The notes below the pieces were generated by a model. The model was not told the DNA's origin, searched no databases, and saw nothing but the letters and a program-made list of their open reading frames with translations. From contig CAIKZO010000077.1 in the NCBI GenBank assembly GCA_903832005.1, positions 62,001 to 126,000 on the forward strand: a stretch of 64,000 nt of DNA, in the 5' to 3' direction. The position numbers were made by a program, and so were the translations under genes. Positions 25,728 to 33,614 of the stretch are shown piece by piece (position 1 is the stretch's first letter; each line of letters opens with the position of its first letter). Source of the DNA: Enhydrobacter aerosaccus (GTDB lineage: Bacteria; Pseudomonadota; Alphaproteobacteria; Reyranellales; Reyranellaceae).

Positions 25728-26518
25728 GCCTCGGCCTGCCGGCGCGCGGTGCGCACCTCGTCTTCCAGCATGCGCCAGATCGACAGTTCCATCGCGCCGA
25801 AGCGCGGATCGGCGCGCAGCTCGGCCACCGAGCGCGGGCGTGGGAAGTCGATCGGCACGATCTCCTTGATGCGGCCGGGCTGCGCCGTCATCACCACGAT
25901 GCGGTCGCTCAGCGCAATCGCCTCGTCGATGCCGTGGGTGATGAACAGCACCGTCTTGGCCGAGCCTTCCCAGATACGCAGCAGCTCCTCCTGCAGGATC
26001 AGCTTGTTCTGCGCATCGAGGGCCGCGAAGGGCTCGTCCATCAGCAGGATCTCGGGATCGGCCACGAAGGCGCGCGCAAGACTCACCCTCTGGCGCATGC
26101 CACCGGAGAGCTGCCGCGGATAATGCTTGTGGAAGCGCGCCAGGCCGATCTTGTCGAGGAAGGGCATCACGCGCTCGCGGCGCTCGCGCTTGGCCACGCC
26201 GCGCATCTCGAGGCTGTAGGCCACGTTGTCGACGACGGTCATCCAGGGGAAGAGCCCGTGCTCCTGGAAGACCATGGCGTTCTGCGGTCGTCCGCGGTCG
26301 GCGCCCGGCGCAATGGCGACGCTGCCCGCGCTCGGCGTCTCGAGGCCGGCGGCGATGCGCAGCACTGTGGTCTTGCCGCAGCCGCTGGGGCCCACGATGC
26401 AGACGAACTCGCCGTCGTCGACCGACAAAGTGAAATCCTGCAGCGCGACCGTGCGCTTGCCGTCCTCGCCGAACGACTTGCCCAACCGGTCGATAACGAT
26501 CTTCGGCGGTGAACTCAC
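25724..26518 (-). CDS. ABC transporter ATP-binding protein (SsuB/TauB type)
   Basis: This is a 264-residue ATPase. Walker A is GPSGCGKTT, the Q-loop region is MVFQEHGLFPWMTV, the signature is LSGGMRQRVSLARA, Walker B is ILLMDEPFAALD and the switch His lies in LFITHGIDEA. These match the nitrate/sulfonate/taurine family. The start is GTG 26518, which overlaps the stop of the flavin oxidoreductase gene (GTGA); no ATG is available before the conserved beta strand KIVIDRLGKSF. The tight overlaps on both sides make co-translation likely. Confidence 0.9.
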   Translation of the reverse strand: MSSPPKIVIDRLGKSFGEDGKRTVALQDFTLSVDDGEFVCIVGPSGCGKTTVLRIAAGLETPSAGSVAIAPGADRGRPQNAMVFQEHGLFPWMTVVDNVAYSLEMRGVAKRERRERVMPFLDKIGLARFHKHYPRQLSGGMRQRVSLARAFVADPEILLMDEPFAALDAQNKLILQEELLRIWEGSAKTVLFITHGIDEAIALSDRIVVMTAQPGRIKEIVPIDFPRPRSVAELRADPRFGAMELSIWRMLEDEVRTARRQAEA

Positions 26519-27480
26519 GCAGCGACCTTCGGCCGTCCCGCGCTCGCACTCTTGTATTGCTCGATCAGCCGGCGGCAGAGCTCCGCCGCGGTCGGGATGT
26601 CGTCGATGTTCCCGACGCCGTGGCCTGCCGTATAGATGTCCTTCCACTTCTTCTTGTTCTCCGCCGCCGCCACGATCTTGCTGGGCAAGGTCGTGCGCAG
26701 CACGTCGAGGTCGACGCCGGCGGCGAGCAGGCTGGGCGTCAGCCAATTGGCTGGTGCGCCGTCGATCGATGACGTCAGGAACACATCGGTCGCGCGCGTG
26801 TCGAGAATCATCTTCTTGTGCGCATCGACCGCCATCGCCTCGCGCGTGGCGATGAAGCGTGTGCCGATATAGGCCGCATCCGCGCCCATCGCTTGTGCCG
26901 CGACCACATCGCGTCCCGTCGACATGCCGCCCGCCAGCACGACGGCGAAGCTGTCGCCCAACTGGCGCACCTCGTTCATCAGGGCGAAGGGATTGAGCGT
27001 GCCGGTATGACCGCCGGCGCCGCCGGCCACCGCGATCACGCCGTCGACCTCGGCTTCCAGCGCCTTCTCGGCATGGCGGCGGTTGGCGATGTCGTGCAGC
27101 GCCACCGCGCCCCAGCCGTGGATGCGCTTGATGGCGTCGCCGGGCGCGCCTTTGGAGGTCAGCACGACGGGCACCTTGTACTTCTCGACCAGCTCGAGGT
27201 CGCCCTGGTAGCGCGGGTTGGACGCATGCACGACCAGGTTCACGGCCCACGGCGCGGGCTTCTTGCCGGCGTCCTCGAGGCGCTTGATGCCGACGTCCAT
27301 CTCGTCGAGCCAGGCCTGGAACTCTTCGCGGCTGCGCGTGCCGTGTGCGGGGAAGCTGCCCATGATGCCCTCGCCGCAGCAGGCGAGCGTCAGCGCGGGA
27401 TTGGACACCAGGAACATCGGTGCGGCGATCACGGGAATCGCCATGCGGTCGATCAGTTTCTGTACTTCGGCGCGCGCCAT
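26515..27480 (-). CDS. NAD(P)H-dependent flavin oxidoreductase (nitronate monooxygenase-like)
   Basis: This is a 321-residue FMN TIM-barrel enzyme of the nitronate monooxygenase/2-nitropropane dioxygenase family. IPVIAAPMFLVSNPALTLA is the N-terminal motif, VAGGAGGHTGTLNPFAL contains the glycine-rich phosphate loop and the catalytic-type His, and VVLAGGMSTGRDV with GADAAYIGTRFIAT completes FMN binding. Many members are not true nitronate monooxygenases but NAD(P)H:quinone or enoyl reductases. It is sandwiched between a CoA transferase gene, 2 bases away, and the importer ATPase, which it overlaps, so it probably acts on the imported compound. Confidence 0.86.
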   Translation of the reverse strand: MARAEVQKLIDRMAIPVIAAPMFLVSNPALTLACCGEGIMGSFPAHGTRSREEFQAWLDEMDVGIKRLEDAGKKPAPWAVNLVVHASNPRYQGDLELVEKYKVPVVLTSKGAPGDAIKRIHGWGAVALHDIANRRHAEKALEAEVDGVIAVAGGAGGHTGTLNPFALMNEVRQLGDSFAVVLAGGMSTGRDVVAAQAMGADAAYIGTRFIATREAMAVDAHKKMILDTRATDVFLTSSIDGAPANWLTPSLLAAGVDLDVLRTTLPSKIVAAAENKKKWKDIYTAGHGVGNIDDIPTAAELCRRLIEQYKSASAGRPKVAA

Positions 27481-27482
27481 GC

Positions 27483-28613
27483 TCAAACCTCTCCCACGTT
27501 GGGTGTCGTCGATGTGACGCCGGCATCCGCCAGGCGCTTCAGCGCCGCGTCGTCGTAGTTCAGGAGCTCGCGCAGGACCTGCTCGGTATGTTGCCCGAGG
27601 TCGGGCGCCGCGTGTTCGATCGAGATGCCTTGGCCGTCGAGGCGATAGGGCAGTCCCTTCACCAGGCCACCCTTGTCGTCGCGCACCAGGGTCACGCCCG
27701 CGAGCGTAGGATCGCGCAGCAGGTCGACGCCGTCGTTGCAGCGCGCTGCGGCAATGCCCTTGGCGAGGAGGGTGGCGACGGCGGCCTCGCTGTCGTGGCT
27801 CGCGCAGAAACTCTCCAGCGCTGGATCGGCGGCCGCGAGGGTGACGGCGATCCAGCGTCCGTCCTGACACTTATATGTATCCTGCTGCGCCACCCCGTCC
27901 TGCCGATTGCCGCGGCGGGCGGGGCGGTAGGCCGGATCGGCCGACGCGGCGAGGATCTCTTCGCCCAAGGTGAAGGACGCAACCTCGCGCTGCGAGAAGT
28001 CGAGGAAGCAGCCCTGTCCCGTGCGGCGGGCTTCCATCACGGCGGTGATCACCATGCCGGTCGCGAACAGCGAGACGATCTGGTCGGGATAGTTCACGTC
28101 CATGCCGGAGATGCGCGGCTCCTCGCCCTCGTAGCCGGTGAGGGCGGCGATGCCCGAGGTGGCGTCGAGCGTCGATCCGAACGAGACGTTCATGCGCTCC
28201 GGCCCGGTGTCGCCCTGGCTCGAGATGGCGGCGAAGACGATGCGCGGGTTGATCGCCTTCAGGTCGTTGTAGCCCAGGCCCGCGCGATCGAGCACGCCGC
28301 GGCGGAAGTTCTCGACCACGACGTCGCACCGCTGCGCCAGCTCGCGGATGACCCTCTGGCCGTCCTTGTCCTTGAGGTTCAGCGCAAGGCCGCGCTTGTT
28401 GCGGTTGGTGAAGCGGAACTGCGGCGAGCGGTTCCACCAGTTGTCGTTGTCGTCGGGCTTGCCGACGACGCGGAACGGATCGAGGTACGCGCCCGACTCG
28501 ATCTTGATCACATCGGCGCCGAGGTCGGCCAGCATCGCCGAGGTGTTGGCGCCTGCCGTCAGCAGGCCGAAGTCGAGGACGCGCACGCCCGACAAAGGAC
28601 GGTTGCCGCTCAT
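27483..28613 (-). CDS. CaiB/BaiF family CoA transferase
   Basis: This is a 376-residue class III CoA transferase. LSGVRVLDFGLLTAGANTSA and LADLGADVIKIESG open the protein, NRNKRGLALNLKDKDG follows, CDVVVENFRRGVLDRAGLGY is conserved, and an Asp in NYPDQIVSLFATGM is in the position of the catalytic aspartate. The start at 28613 overlaps the stop of the CoA transferase encoded just upstream. Two adjacent members, one with and one without the Asp, are typical of heteromeric enzymes such as the benzylsuccinate CoA transferase. I infer that this is the catalytic subunit. Confidence 0.88.
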   Translation of the reverse strand: MSGNRPLSGVRVLDFGLLTAGANTSAMLADLGADVIKIESGAYLDPFRVVGKPDDNDNWWNRSPQFRFTNRNKRGLALNLKDKDGQRVIRELAQRCDVVVENFRRGVLDRAGLGYNDLKAINPRIVFAAISSQGDTGPERMNVSFGSTLDATSGIAALTGYEGEEPRISGMDVNYPDQIVSLFATGMVITAVMEARRTGQGCFLDFSQREVASFTLGEEILAASADPAYRPARRGNRQDGVAQQDTYKCQDGRWIAVTLAAADPALESFCASHDSEAAVATLLAKGIAAARCNDGVDLLRDPTLAGVTLVRDDKGGLVKGLPYRLDGQGISIEHAAPDLGQHTEQVLRELLNYDDAALKRLADAGVTSTTPNVGEV

Positions 28614-29689
28614 GCGCCGAGCTCCGGCGCAGGACGTGGCGCGAACGAGCGGCCGTTCCACTGCACGGGTAGTTGGGGCAGCCGGTAGTCGCCGAGCTTG
28701 GCGAGGAAGCCGCGCGTCACATACTGTTCCGTGTCGAGCAGTTCTGCCGGCGAGAAGATCGGGCCGAACGGCACGCCCTTGGCCTGCGCCGTCTTGCCGA
28801 TCTCGTCGCGCGTCTTGTCGGCGAACCACGGCGTCAGGATCGCGTAGATCTCGGCCACATGCTGGCGGCGGCCGGCGCGCGTGTTGAATTTCGGGTCCTT
28901 GAGGCGCGGATCGGCGATCAGGTCGCGCGTCTGCGGCCACTGCGTGGCGGTGTAGACGACGGCCACGTGACCATCCTTGCAGGCCACGATCTGGAACTCC
29001 GACGCCTTGCCTTCGCGGCCGGGCGACGTGCCGGACGCGTCGGCGCCGGATGCCGCCTTCCAGTTCACCCACTGCATCACTTCCGCCAGCGACACGCGCA
29101 CCGCCGGCGCCTTGTGGCCGCCGTCGCGCGCGGCCAGCGCCGCGGTGAGGCCGGTGAAGGCGGTGAGGCCCGCCGCGTACGACGCCTGATGGCCGCCCAA
29201 CCGCAGAGGCTTGCGCTCGGGCTCACCCACCATGTGGAGCAGGCCGCCAAGTGCGAGGATCGTGAACTCGCTCACCGGGCGATGTGCCGCGTTCATCTCG
29301 ACGGGGAAGGCCGCGATCTCGATCGGCGTCGCCTTGCCGCCGCGCACCAGCTCGGCCACCGAGGCCGGCTCTTCGAACAGGGCTGCATCCGCCGTGTCGA
29401 GCAGCTTGGCCAAGGCCTCGCGTCCGGCGCTGCCGGCGAGGTCCAGCACCAGCGAGCGCTTGGAGGTGTTGAGGAACTGGAACAGGGCGCTCTCGCCCTG
29501 CGGTAGGAGCGGCGCCGCGCGGCGTACCGGATCGCCGCCCGGCGGCTCGATCTTGAGCACCGTGGCGCCGAGGTCGGCCGCGATCTTGCCGGCGAGCGAC
29601 GTCGCCAGGCGCAGGCAGAGCGGCACGTTCCTGTCGTTCACTTCGACGATCGTGAAACGCTGCAGCGGCAAGGTATCGGAGGCGGTCAT
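28610..29689 (-). CDS. CaiB/BaiF family CoA transferase-like protein lacking the catalytic Asp
   Basis: This is a 359-residue class III CoA-transferase-fold protein. LATSLAGKIAADLGATVLKI, LFQFLNTSKRSLVLDLAGS and QGESALFQFL are family-like. At the position of the catalytic Asp the sequence reads LGGHQASYAAGLTAFTGL, with no Asp. ATG 29689 gives the shortest sensible N-terminus; longer forms run into the promoter region of the divergent gene at 29773. It is the first gene of the 18-gene minus-strand run. It is probably the non-catalytic partner of the enzyme at 27483, but a degenerate independent protein cannot be excluded. Confidence 0.85.
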   Translation of the reverse strand: MTASDTLPLQRFTIVEVNDRNVPLCLRLATSLAGKIAADLGATVLKIEPPGGDPVRRAAPLLPQGESALFQFLNTSKRSLVLDLAGSAGREALAKLLDTADAALFEEPASVAELVRGGKATPIEIAAFPVEMNAAHRPVSEFTILALGGLLHMVGEPERKPLRLGGHQASYAAGLTAFTGLTAALAARDGGHKAPAVRVSLAEVMQWVNWKAASGADASGTSPGREGKASEFQIVACKDGHVAVVYTATQWPQTRDLIADPRLKDPKFNTRAGRRQHVAEIYAILTPWFADKTRDEIGKTAQAKGVPFGPIFSPAELLDTEQYVTRGFLAKLGDYRLPQLPVQWNGRSFAPRPAPELGA

Positions 29690-29772
29690 GGCAGGCCCAT
29701 CCGCGTATCGCGGCAGAAAGCTTCGGTCAATGTCGGCGACCGTGCTAGCGTTGCCAGCAACGGAGGTTTCAC

Positions 29773-30987
29773 ATGGCACAGACCGGCAACCACAAGGGGC
29801 TGACGTTCGGAATCTTTCTCGCGCCTTTCCATCGGGTGGGTGAGAATCCGACGCTCTCCATGGCGCGCGACATGGAACTCATCGAGTGGATCGACGGGCT
29901 GGGCTACGACGAGGCCTGGATCGGCGAGCATCATTCGGCCGGCTGGGAGACGATCGCCTCGCCTGAAGTTTTCATCGGCGCCGCGATTGAACGCACGCGC
30001 TACATCCGCCTCGGCTCGGGTGTCACAAGTCTGCCGTATCACCATCCGCTGATGGTCGCGAACCGCTTCGTGCAGCTCGACCACATGTCGCGCGGCCGCA
30101 CGATGCTGGGCTGCGGCCCGGGCGCGCTGCCGTCGGACGCCTACATGATGGGCATCGATCCCTCGACCCAGCGCCCGCGCATGGAGCAGGCGCTCGAGGC
30201 GATCATGCGCCTGCTCGAATGCAAGGAGCCGGTCACGATGAAGACCGACTGGTTCGAGCTGAAGGAGGCGCGGCTGCACTTGGCGCCTTACTCCTTCCCA
30301 CATTTCCCGATCGCCTGCGCCAGCACGATCACGCCCTCCGGCATGATCGCGGCCGGCAAGCATGGCGTCGGCGTGCTGTCGATCGGTGCCGGCATCCCGG
30401 GCGGCCCGGAGATGCTGGGCAAGCAGTGGGGCATCTACGAGGAGACCGCGGCCAAGCACGGCAAGGTCGCCGATCGCGGCAAGTGGCGCGTGGTCGTGAA
30501 CTGCCACGTCGCCGACGACGACGAAGAGGCGCTGCGCCAGGTCAACAAGGGCGAGCGCCACGAGACCATCACCTACTTCGAGGACACGCTCGGCCGTCCG
30601 CCGGGCCGCGCCGACGATCCGCTGCGCGAGGGCGTGAAGATGGGCACGACCCTGGTCGGCTCGCCTGACACGGTTGCCAAGGGCATCGAGCGCCTGCTCG
30701 GCTTCTCCAACGGCGGCTTCGGCGGCGTGCTGTTCCGCGCCAACGAATGGGCGACGCGCGAGCAGATCCTGCGTTCGTACGAGCTGTTCGCGCGCTATGT
30801 GATGCCGCGCTTCCAGGGCTCGCTCGACACCGTCGTGTCGTCGCAGCAATGGGCGATGTCGAACCGCAAGGGCATCTTCGGTCCGAACGTCGCGGCGGTG
30901 CAGAAGGCCTTCACCGACGCCGGCCGCGTGGCGCCGGAAGAATTCCGCGCCCGCACGCCGGGAGCGCGGGATGTGGCGAGCGACTAA
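29773..30987 (+). CDS. LLM-class flavin-dependent monooxygenase (limonene 1,2-monooxygenase-like)
   Basis: This is a 404-residue bacterial-luciferase-like protein. LTFGIFLAPFHRVGENPTLS, MELIEWIDGLGYDEAWIGEH and HHSAGWETIASPEVFIGAAI are close in wording to limonene 1,2-monooxygenases and related alkanal monooxygenase-like proteins. YHHPLMVANRFVQLDHMSRG and FGGVLFRANEWAT are further conserved segments. The enzyme would use reduced FMN or FAD, supplied by a reductase, and O2 on an aliphatic or terpenoid substrate. An excellent ribosome site, GGAGGT, precedes ATG 29773. It is divergent from the long catabolic run, sharing an 83-base promoter region. Confidence 0.87.
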   Translation: MAQTGNHKGLTFGIFLAPFHRVGENPTLSMARDMELIEWIDGLGYDEAWIGEHHSAGWETIASPEVFIGAAIERTRYIRLGSGVTSLPYHHPLMVANRFVQLDHMSRGRTMLGCGPGALPSDAYMMGIDPSTQRPRMEQALEAIMRLLECKEPVTMKTDWFELKEARLHLAPYSFPHFPIACASTITPSGMIAAGKHGVGVLSIGAGIPGGPEMLGKQWGIYEETAAKHGKVADRGKWRVVVNCHVADDDEEALRQVNKGERHETITYFEDTLGRPPGRADDPLREGVKMGTTLVGSPDTVAKGIERLLGFSNGGFGGVLFRANEWATREQILRSYELFARYVMPRFQGSLDTVVSSQQWAMSNRKGIFGPNVAAVQKAFTDAGRVAPEEFRARTPGARDVASD

Positions 30988-30993
30988 TCCAGC

Positions 30994-31803
30994 CTAGAAC
31001 GTCTTCTTGTCGCCCGGTTGCATGTCGAGCACCTGGATGTCCGTGGTGCCCAGCGCCGCCTTGAACTCGGCGGGCGTGCCCTTCAGGAACGGGTTGGTGC
31101 CGTAGTGCATCGGCAGCACCATCTTGGGCTTGATCCATTCCTTGGTGGCGAAGGCGGCATCGGCAGGATCCATCACGAAGTGGCCGCCGATCGGGATCAG
31201 CAGCAGGTCGGGCTTGTACTTCTCGCCGATGAACTTCATGTCGGTGAACAGGCCGGTGTCGCCCATGTGGTAGATCTTGAAGCCGTTGGAGAGCGTGATG
31301 ATCACGCCGACCGGCTCGCCCGCCTCGAAGCTCTCGTCCTTGCCCTCGGCGTTCTTCACGATCATCTCGGACGAGTGATCGGCGTGGACCTGGGTGATCT
31401 TGAGGCCGGGGATCGGCTCGTAGGTGCCGCCCTTGTTCATGCGCGGCGCCAGGTTCGCGGGCAGGAGGCCGAGGCTCGCGAGCTTCTGGTCCATGCCGGC
31501 CGGGCCGAGCACGGGCGCGTTGTCGCGCTTGGCGAGCTCGATCGAATCGCCGAGATGATCGCCGTGTGCGTGGGTGACGATGATGTAGTCGATCTTCCCG
31601 AGCTTGCTCAGGTCCTTCATCTCCGGCGGCGTCTTGGGATTGCCCGTCAGCCACGGATCGATCATCACCACCTTGCCCTCGGGCGTGGTGAGCTTGAAGG
31701 CGGACTGGGCGAACCATTGCAGCTCGACCTTGCCCTGCGCATTGGCACCGGTCGCGAACAGCAGGCAGGCCGCGGCGACGGCGCCGAGAAATCTCAAAAT
31801 CAT
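30994..31803 (-). CDS. Secreted MBL-fold metal-dependent hydrolase (UPF0173/L-ascorbate-lactonase-like)
   Basis: This is a 269-residue metallo-beta-lactamase-fold protein with a signal peptide (MILRFLGAVAAACLLFATGA, then NAQ). The zinc motif is VTHAHGDHLGDS, with further ligands in QVHADHSSEM and YHMGDTGLF, and PMHYGTNPF near the end. The core matches the UPF0173/UlaG-like group, whose members are usually cytoplasmic and about 230 residues. The signal peptide makes this version periplasmic. It converges with the LLM monooxygenase, 6 bases apart, and is divergent from the thiolase-like gene. The substrate is unknown. Confidence 0.86.
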   Translation of the reverse strand: MILRFLGAVAAACLLFATGANAQGKVELQWFAQSAFKLTTPEGKVVMIDPWLTGNPKTPPEMKDLSKLGKIDYIIVTHAHGDHLGDSIELAKRDNAPVLGPAGMDQKLASLGLLPANLAPRMNKGGTYEPIPGLKITQVHADHSSEMIVKNAEGKDESFEAGEPVGVIITLSNGFKIYHMGDTGLFTDMKFIGEKYKPDLLLIPIGGHFVMDPADAAFATKEWIKPKMVLPMHYGTNPFLKGTPAEFKAALGTTDIQVLDMQPGDKKTF

Positions 31804-31825
31804 TCGATAGCTCCCTGGAATTACG

Positions 31826-31848
31826 CGAAGACCCTAACAGGTTCTTCG
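31826..31848. promoter_or_regulatory. Inverted repeat in a divergent promoter region
   Basis: The arms CGAAGACCCT (31826-31835) and AGGTTCTTCG (31839-31848) are inverted with one mismatch around AAC. It lies 22 bases upstream of the secreted MBL gene and 77 bases upstream of the thiolase-like gene. It could be an operator or a small hairpin in the 5' leader of the MBL transcript. Confidence 0.4.
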
Positions 31849-31925
31849 TGGCGAAAGATGTCGCTTTTCCGTGAGCGTCTTATCGCCCACGATGCGGGCA
31901 ACATGAACCAAAGGACAGGCGGCCG

Positions 31926-33098
31926 ATGAGCATCAAGGGCAAGGCCTATATCGCCGGCATCTACGAGCACCCGACGCGGCTCGCCAAGGACATCTCGCTG
32001 GCCCAGCTCCACGCGCAGAGCGCCAAGGGCGCGCTCGAGGATGCGGGTCTCACCAAGGACGACGTCGACGGCTACTTCTGCGCCGGCGATGCGCCCGGCC
32101 TCGGGCCGATGTCGATGGTCGAATACATGGGCCTCAAGGTGCGCCACGTGGACTCGACCGACACCGGCGGCTCGTCCTACGTGCTGCATGTCGGTCACGC
32201 GGCCGAGGCGATCGCGTCGGGCAAGTGCAAGGTGGCGCTGATCACGCTCGCCGGCCGGCCGCGCGCCGAGGGCATGGCGACCGGCACGGTGCCGCGCAGC
32301 CGTGGCGGCACGCCGACGCCCGACGAGCCGTTCGAGTTCCCCTACGGGCCGACGGTCGTGAACATGTACGCCAATTGCGCCATGCGCCACATGTACGAGT
32401 TCGGCACGACCTCCGAGCAGCTCGCCTGGATCAAGGTCGCGGCCTCGCACCACGCGCAATACAATCCGCATGCGCTGCTGAAGGACGTGGTCACGGTCGA
32501 GGAAGTCGTGAACTCGCCGATGATCTCCGATCCGCTGCATCGGCTCGACTGCTGCGTCATCACCGACGGCGGCGGGGCCATCGTGGTCGTGGCGCCGGAG
32601 ATCGCGGCCAAGCTGAAGCGCCCCAAGGTCAAGTTGCTCGGCGCGTCGGAGTTCATCAAGACGCAGATGGGCGGCAAGGTCGATCTTACCTACTCGGGCG
32701 CGCGCTTCACTGGTGCTGCGGCCTTCGCCGAGGCGGGCGTGAAGCCCGCCGACATCAAGTACGCCTCGATCTACGACAGCTTCACCATTACCGTGCTGAT
32801 GCAGATCGAGGATCTCGGCTTCTGCGAGAAGGGCAAGGGCGGCGCCTTCGTGGCCGACGGCAACCTGATCTCGGGCACCGGCAAGCTCCCGTTCAACACC
32901 GACGGCGGCGGCCTGTGCAGCAACCATCCGGCCAACCGCGGCGGCCTCACCAAGGTGCTGGAGGCCGTGCGCCAGTTGCGCGGCGAGGCACATCCGAAAG
33001 TCCAAGTGAAAAACTGCGATCTCGCCGTCGCGCACGGCACGGGCGGATCGCTCGGCCTGCGCCACGGCAGCGCGACCGTCATTCTGGGAAGGGAGTAA
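31926..33098 (+). CDS. Thiolase-like protein (acyl-CoA acetyltransferase/aldolase family)
   Basis: This is a 390-residue thiolase-fold protein of the SCP-x/lipid-transfer branch. The N-terminus has LAQLHAQSAKGALEDAGLTK; near residue 80, where thiolases have the nucleophilic Cys, it reads TDTGGSSYVLHVGHA. The catalytic-type His is kept in DGGGLCSNHPANRGG, but the second Cys region reads VAHGTGGSLGLRHGSA. Both catalytic cysteines therefore appear absent. Thiolase-like proteins without cysteines that pair with a DUF35 protein, as this does, include the steroid side-chain aldolases of the Ltp2 type. A retro-aldol role on a CoA thioester is therefore more likely than thiolysis. The DUF35 gene starts 3 bases after its stop. 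Confidence 0.88.
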   Translation: MSIKGKAYIAGIYEHPTRLAKDISLAQLHAQSAKGALEDAGLTKDDVDGYFCAGDAPGLGPMSMVEYMGLKVRHVDSTDTGGSSYVLHVGHAAEAIASGKCKVALITLAGRPRAEGMATGTVPRSRGGTPTPDEPFEFPYGPTVVNMYANCAMRHMYEFGTTSEQLAWIKVAASHHAQYNPHALLKDVVTVEEVVNSPMISDPLHRLDCCVITDGGGAIVVVAPEIAAKLKRPKVKLLGASEFIKTQMGGKVDLTYSGARFTGAAAFAEAGVKPADIKYASIYDSFTITVLMQIEDLGFCEKGKGGAFVADGNLISGTGKLPFNTDGGGLCSNHPANRGGLTKVLEAVRQLRGEAHPKVQVKNCDLAVAHGTGGSLGLRHGSATVILGRE

Positions 33099-33101
33099 GC
33101 C

Positions 33102-33509
33102 ATGGCCCAAGAAACCAACACGTCCAAGGAACGCAAGCTGCCGGCGCCGGCGATCTCTCCCGAGACCGAGGCCTATTGGGACGCTGCGTCGAAGGGCAAG
33201 CTGCTGGTGAAGAAGTGCACCGCCTGCGGCCAGGCGCATCACTATCCGCGCGAGATCTGCCCCTTTTGCTTCAGCGACAAGACCGAGTGGGTCGAGTCCA
33301 AGGGGACGGGCACGATCTATTCCTACAGCGTGATGCGCCGCGCGCCGGTGCCCTACGCGATCGGCTACGTCACTTTGGCCGAGGGCCCGCGCATGCTGAC
33401 CAACATTGTCGACTGCGACCTCGACAAGTTGAAATGCGAGCAGGCGGTGAAGGTCGTGTTCAAGCCGACCGAGGGTGGCCCGCCGCTGCCGATGTTCACG
33501 CCGGTCTGA
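33102..33509 (+). CDS. DUF35 OB-fold protein with zinc ribbon
   Basis: This is a 135-residue protein. A rubredoxin-like zinc ribbon, CTACGQAHHYPREICPFC, has two CxxC pairs, and is followed by an OB-fold (GTGTIYSYSVMRRAPVPYA and GYVTLAEGPRMLTNIVDCD). DUF35 proteins bind acyl-CoA and partner with thiolase-like or enoyl-CoA hydratase proteins. It follows the thiolase-like gene by 3 bases, so the two almost certainly form a complex. All four zinc cysteines are present. Confidence 0.9.
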   Translation: MAQETNTSKERKLPAPAISPETEAYWDAASKGKLLVKKCTACGQAHHYPREICPFCFSDKTEWVESKGTGTIYSYSVMRRAPVPYAIGYVTLAEGPRMLTNIVDCDLDKLKCEQAVKVVFKPTEGGPPLPMFTPV

Positions 33510-33614
33510 GGGAAGGGCCGCTCCATTAAAGAAATGGAAAAATAATGGGACTGGTCCCGGATCGGTCCTGATTTGCTTTCTCACAACCGAATATGGCGAT
33601 TATCGCATGTTATG
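33510..33614. other. Convergent intergenic region, AT-rich for this genome
   Basis: This 105-base gap separates two convergent genes. It contains a short dyad GGGACTGGTCCC at 33547-33558 and the near-palindrome GCGATTATCGC close to 33596-33606. Neither has a stem long enough to be a convincing terminator followed by a T-run. No gene is seen. Confidence 0.5.

Noticed and set aside
33547..33558. Dyad between convergent genes considered as a terminator
   Set aside because: The stem is only five base pairs with a two-base loop and no run of T follows.
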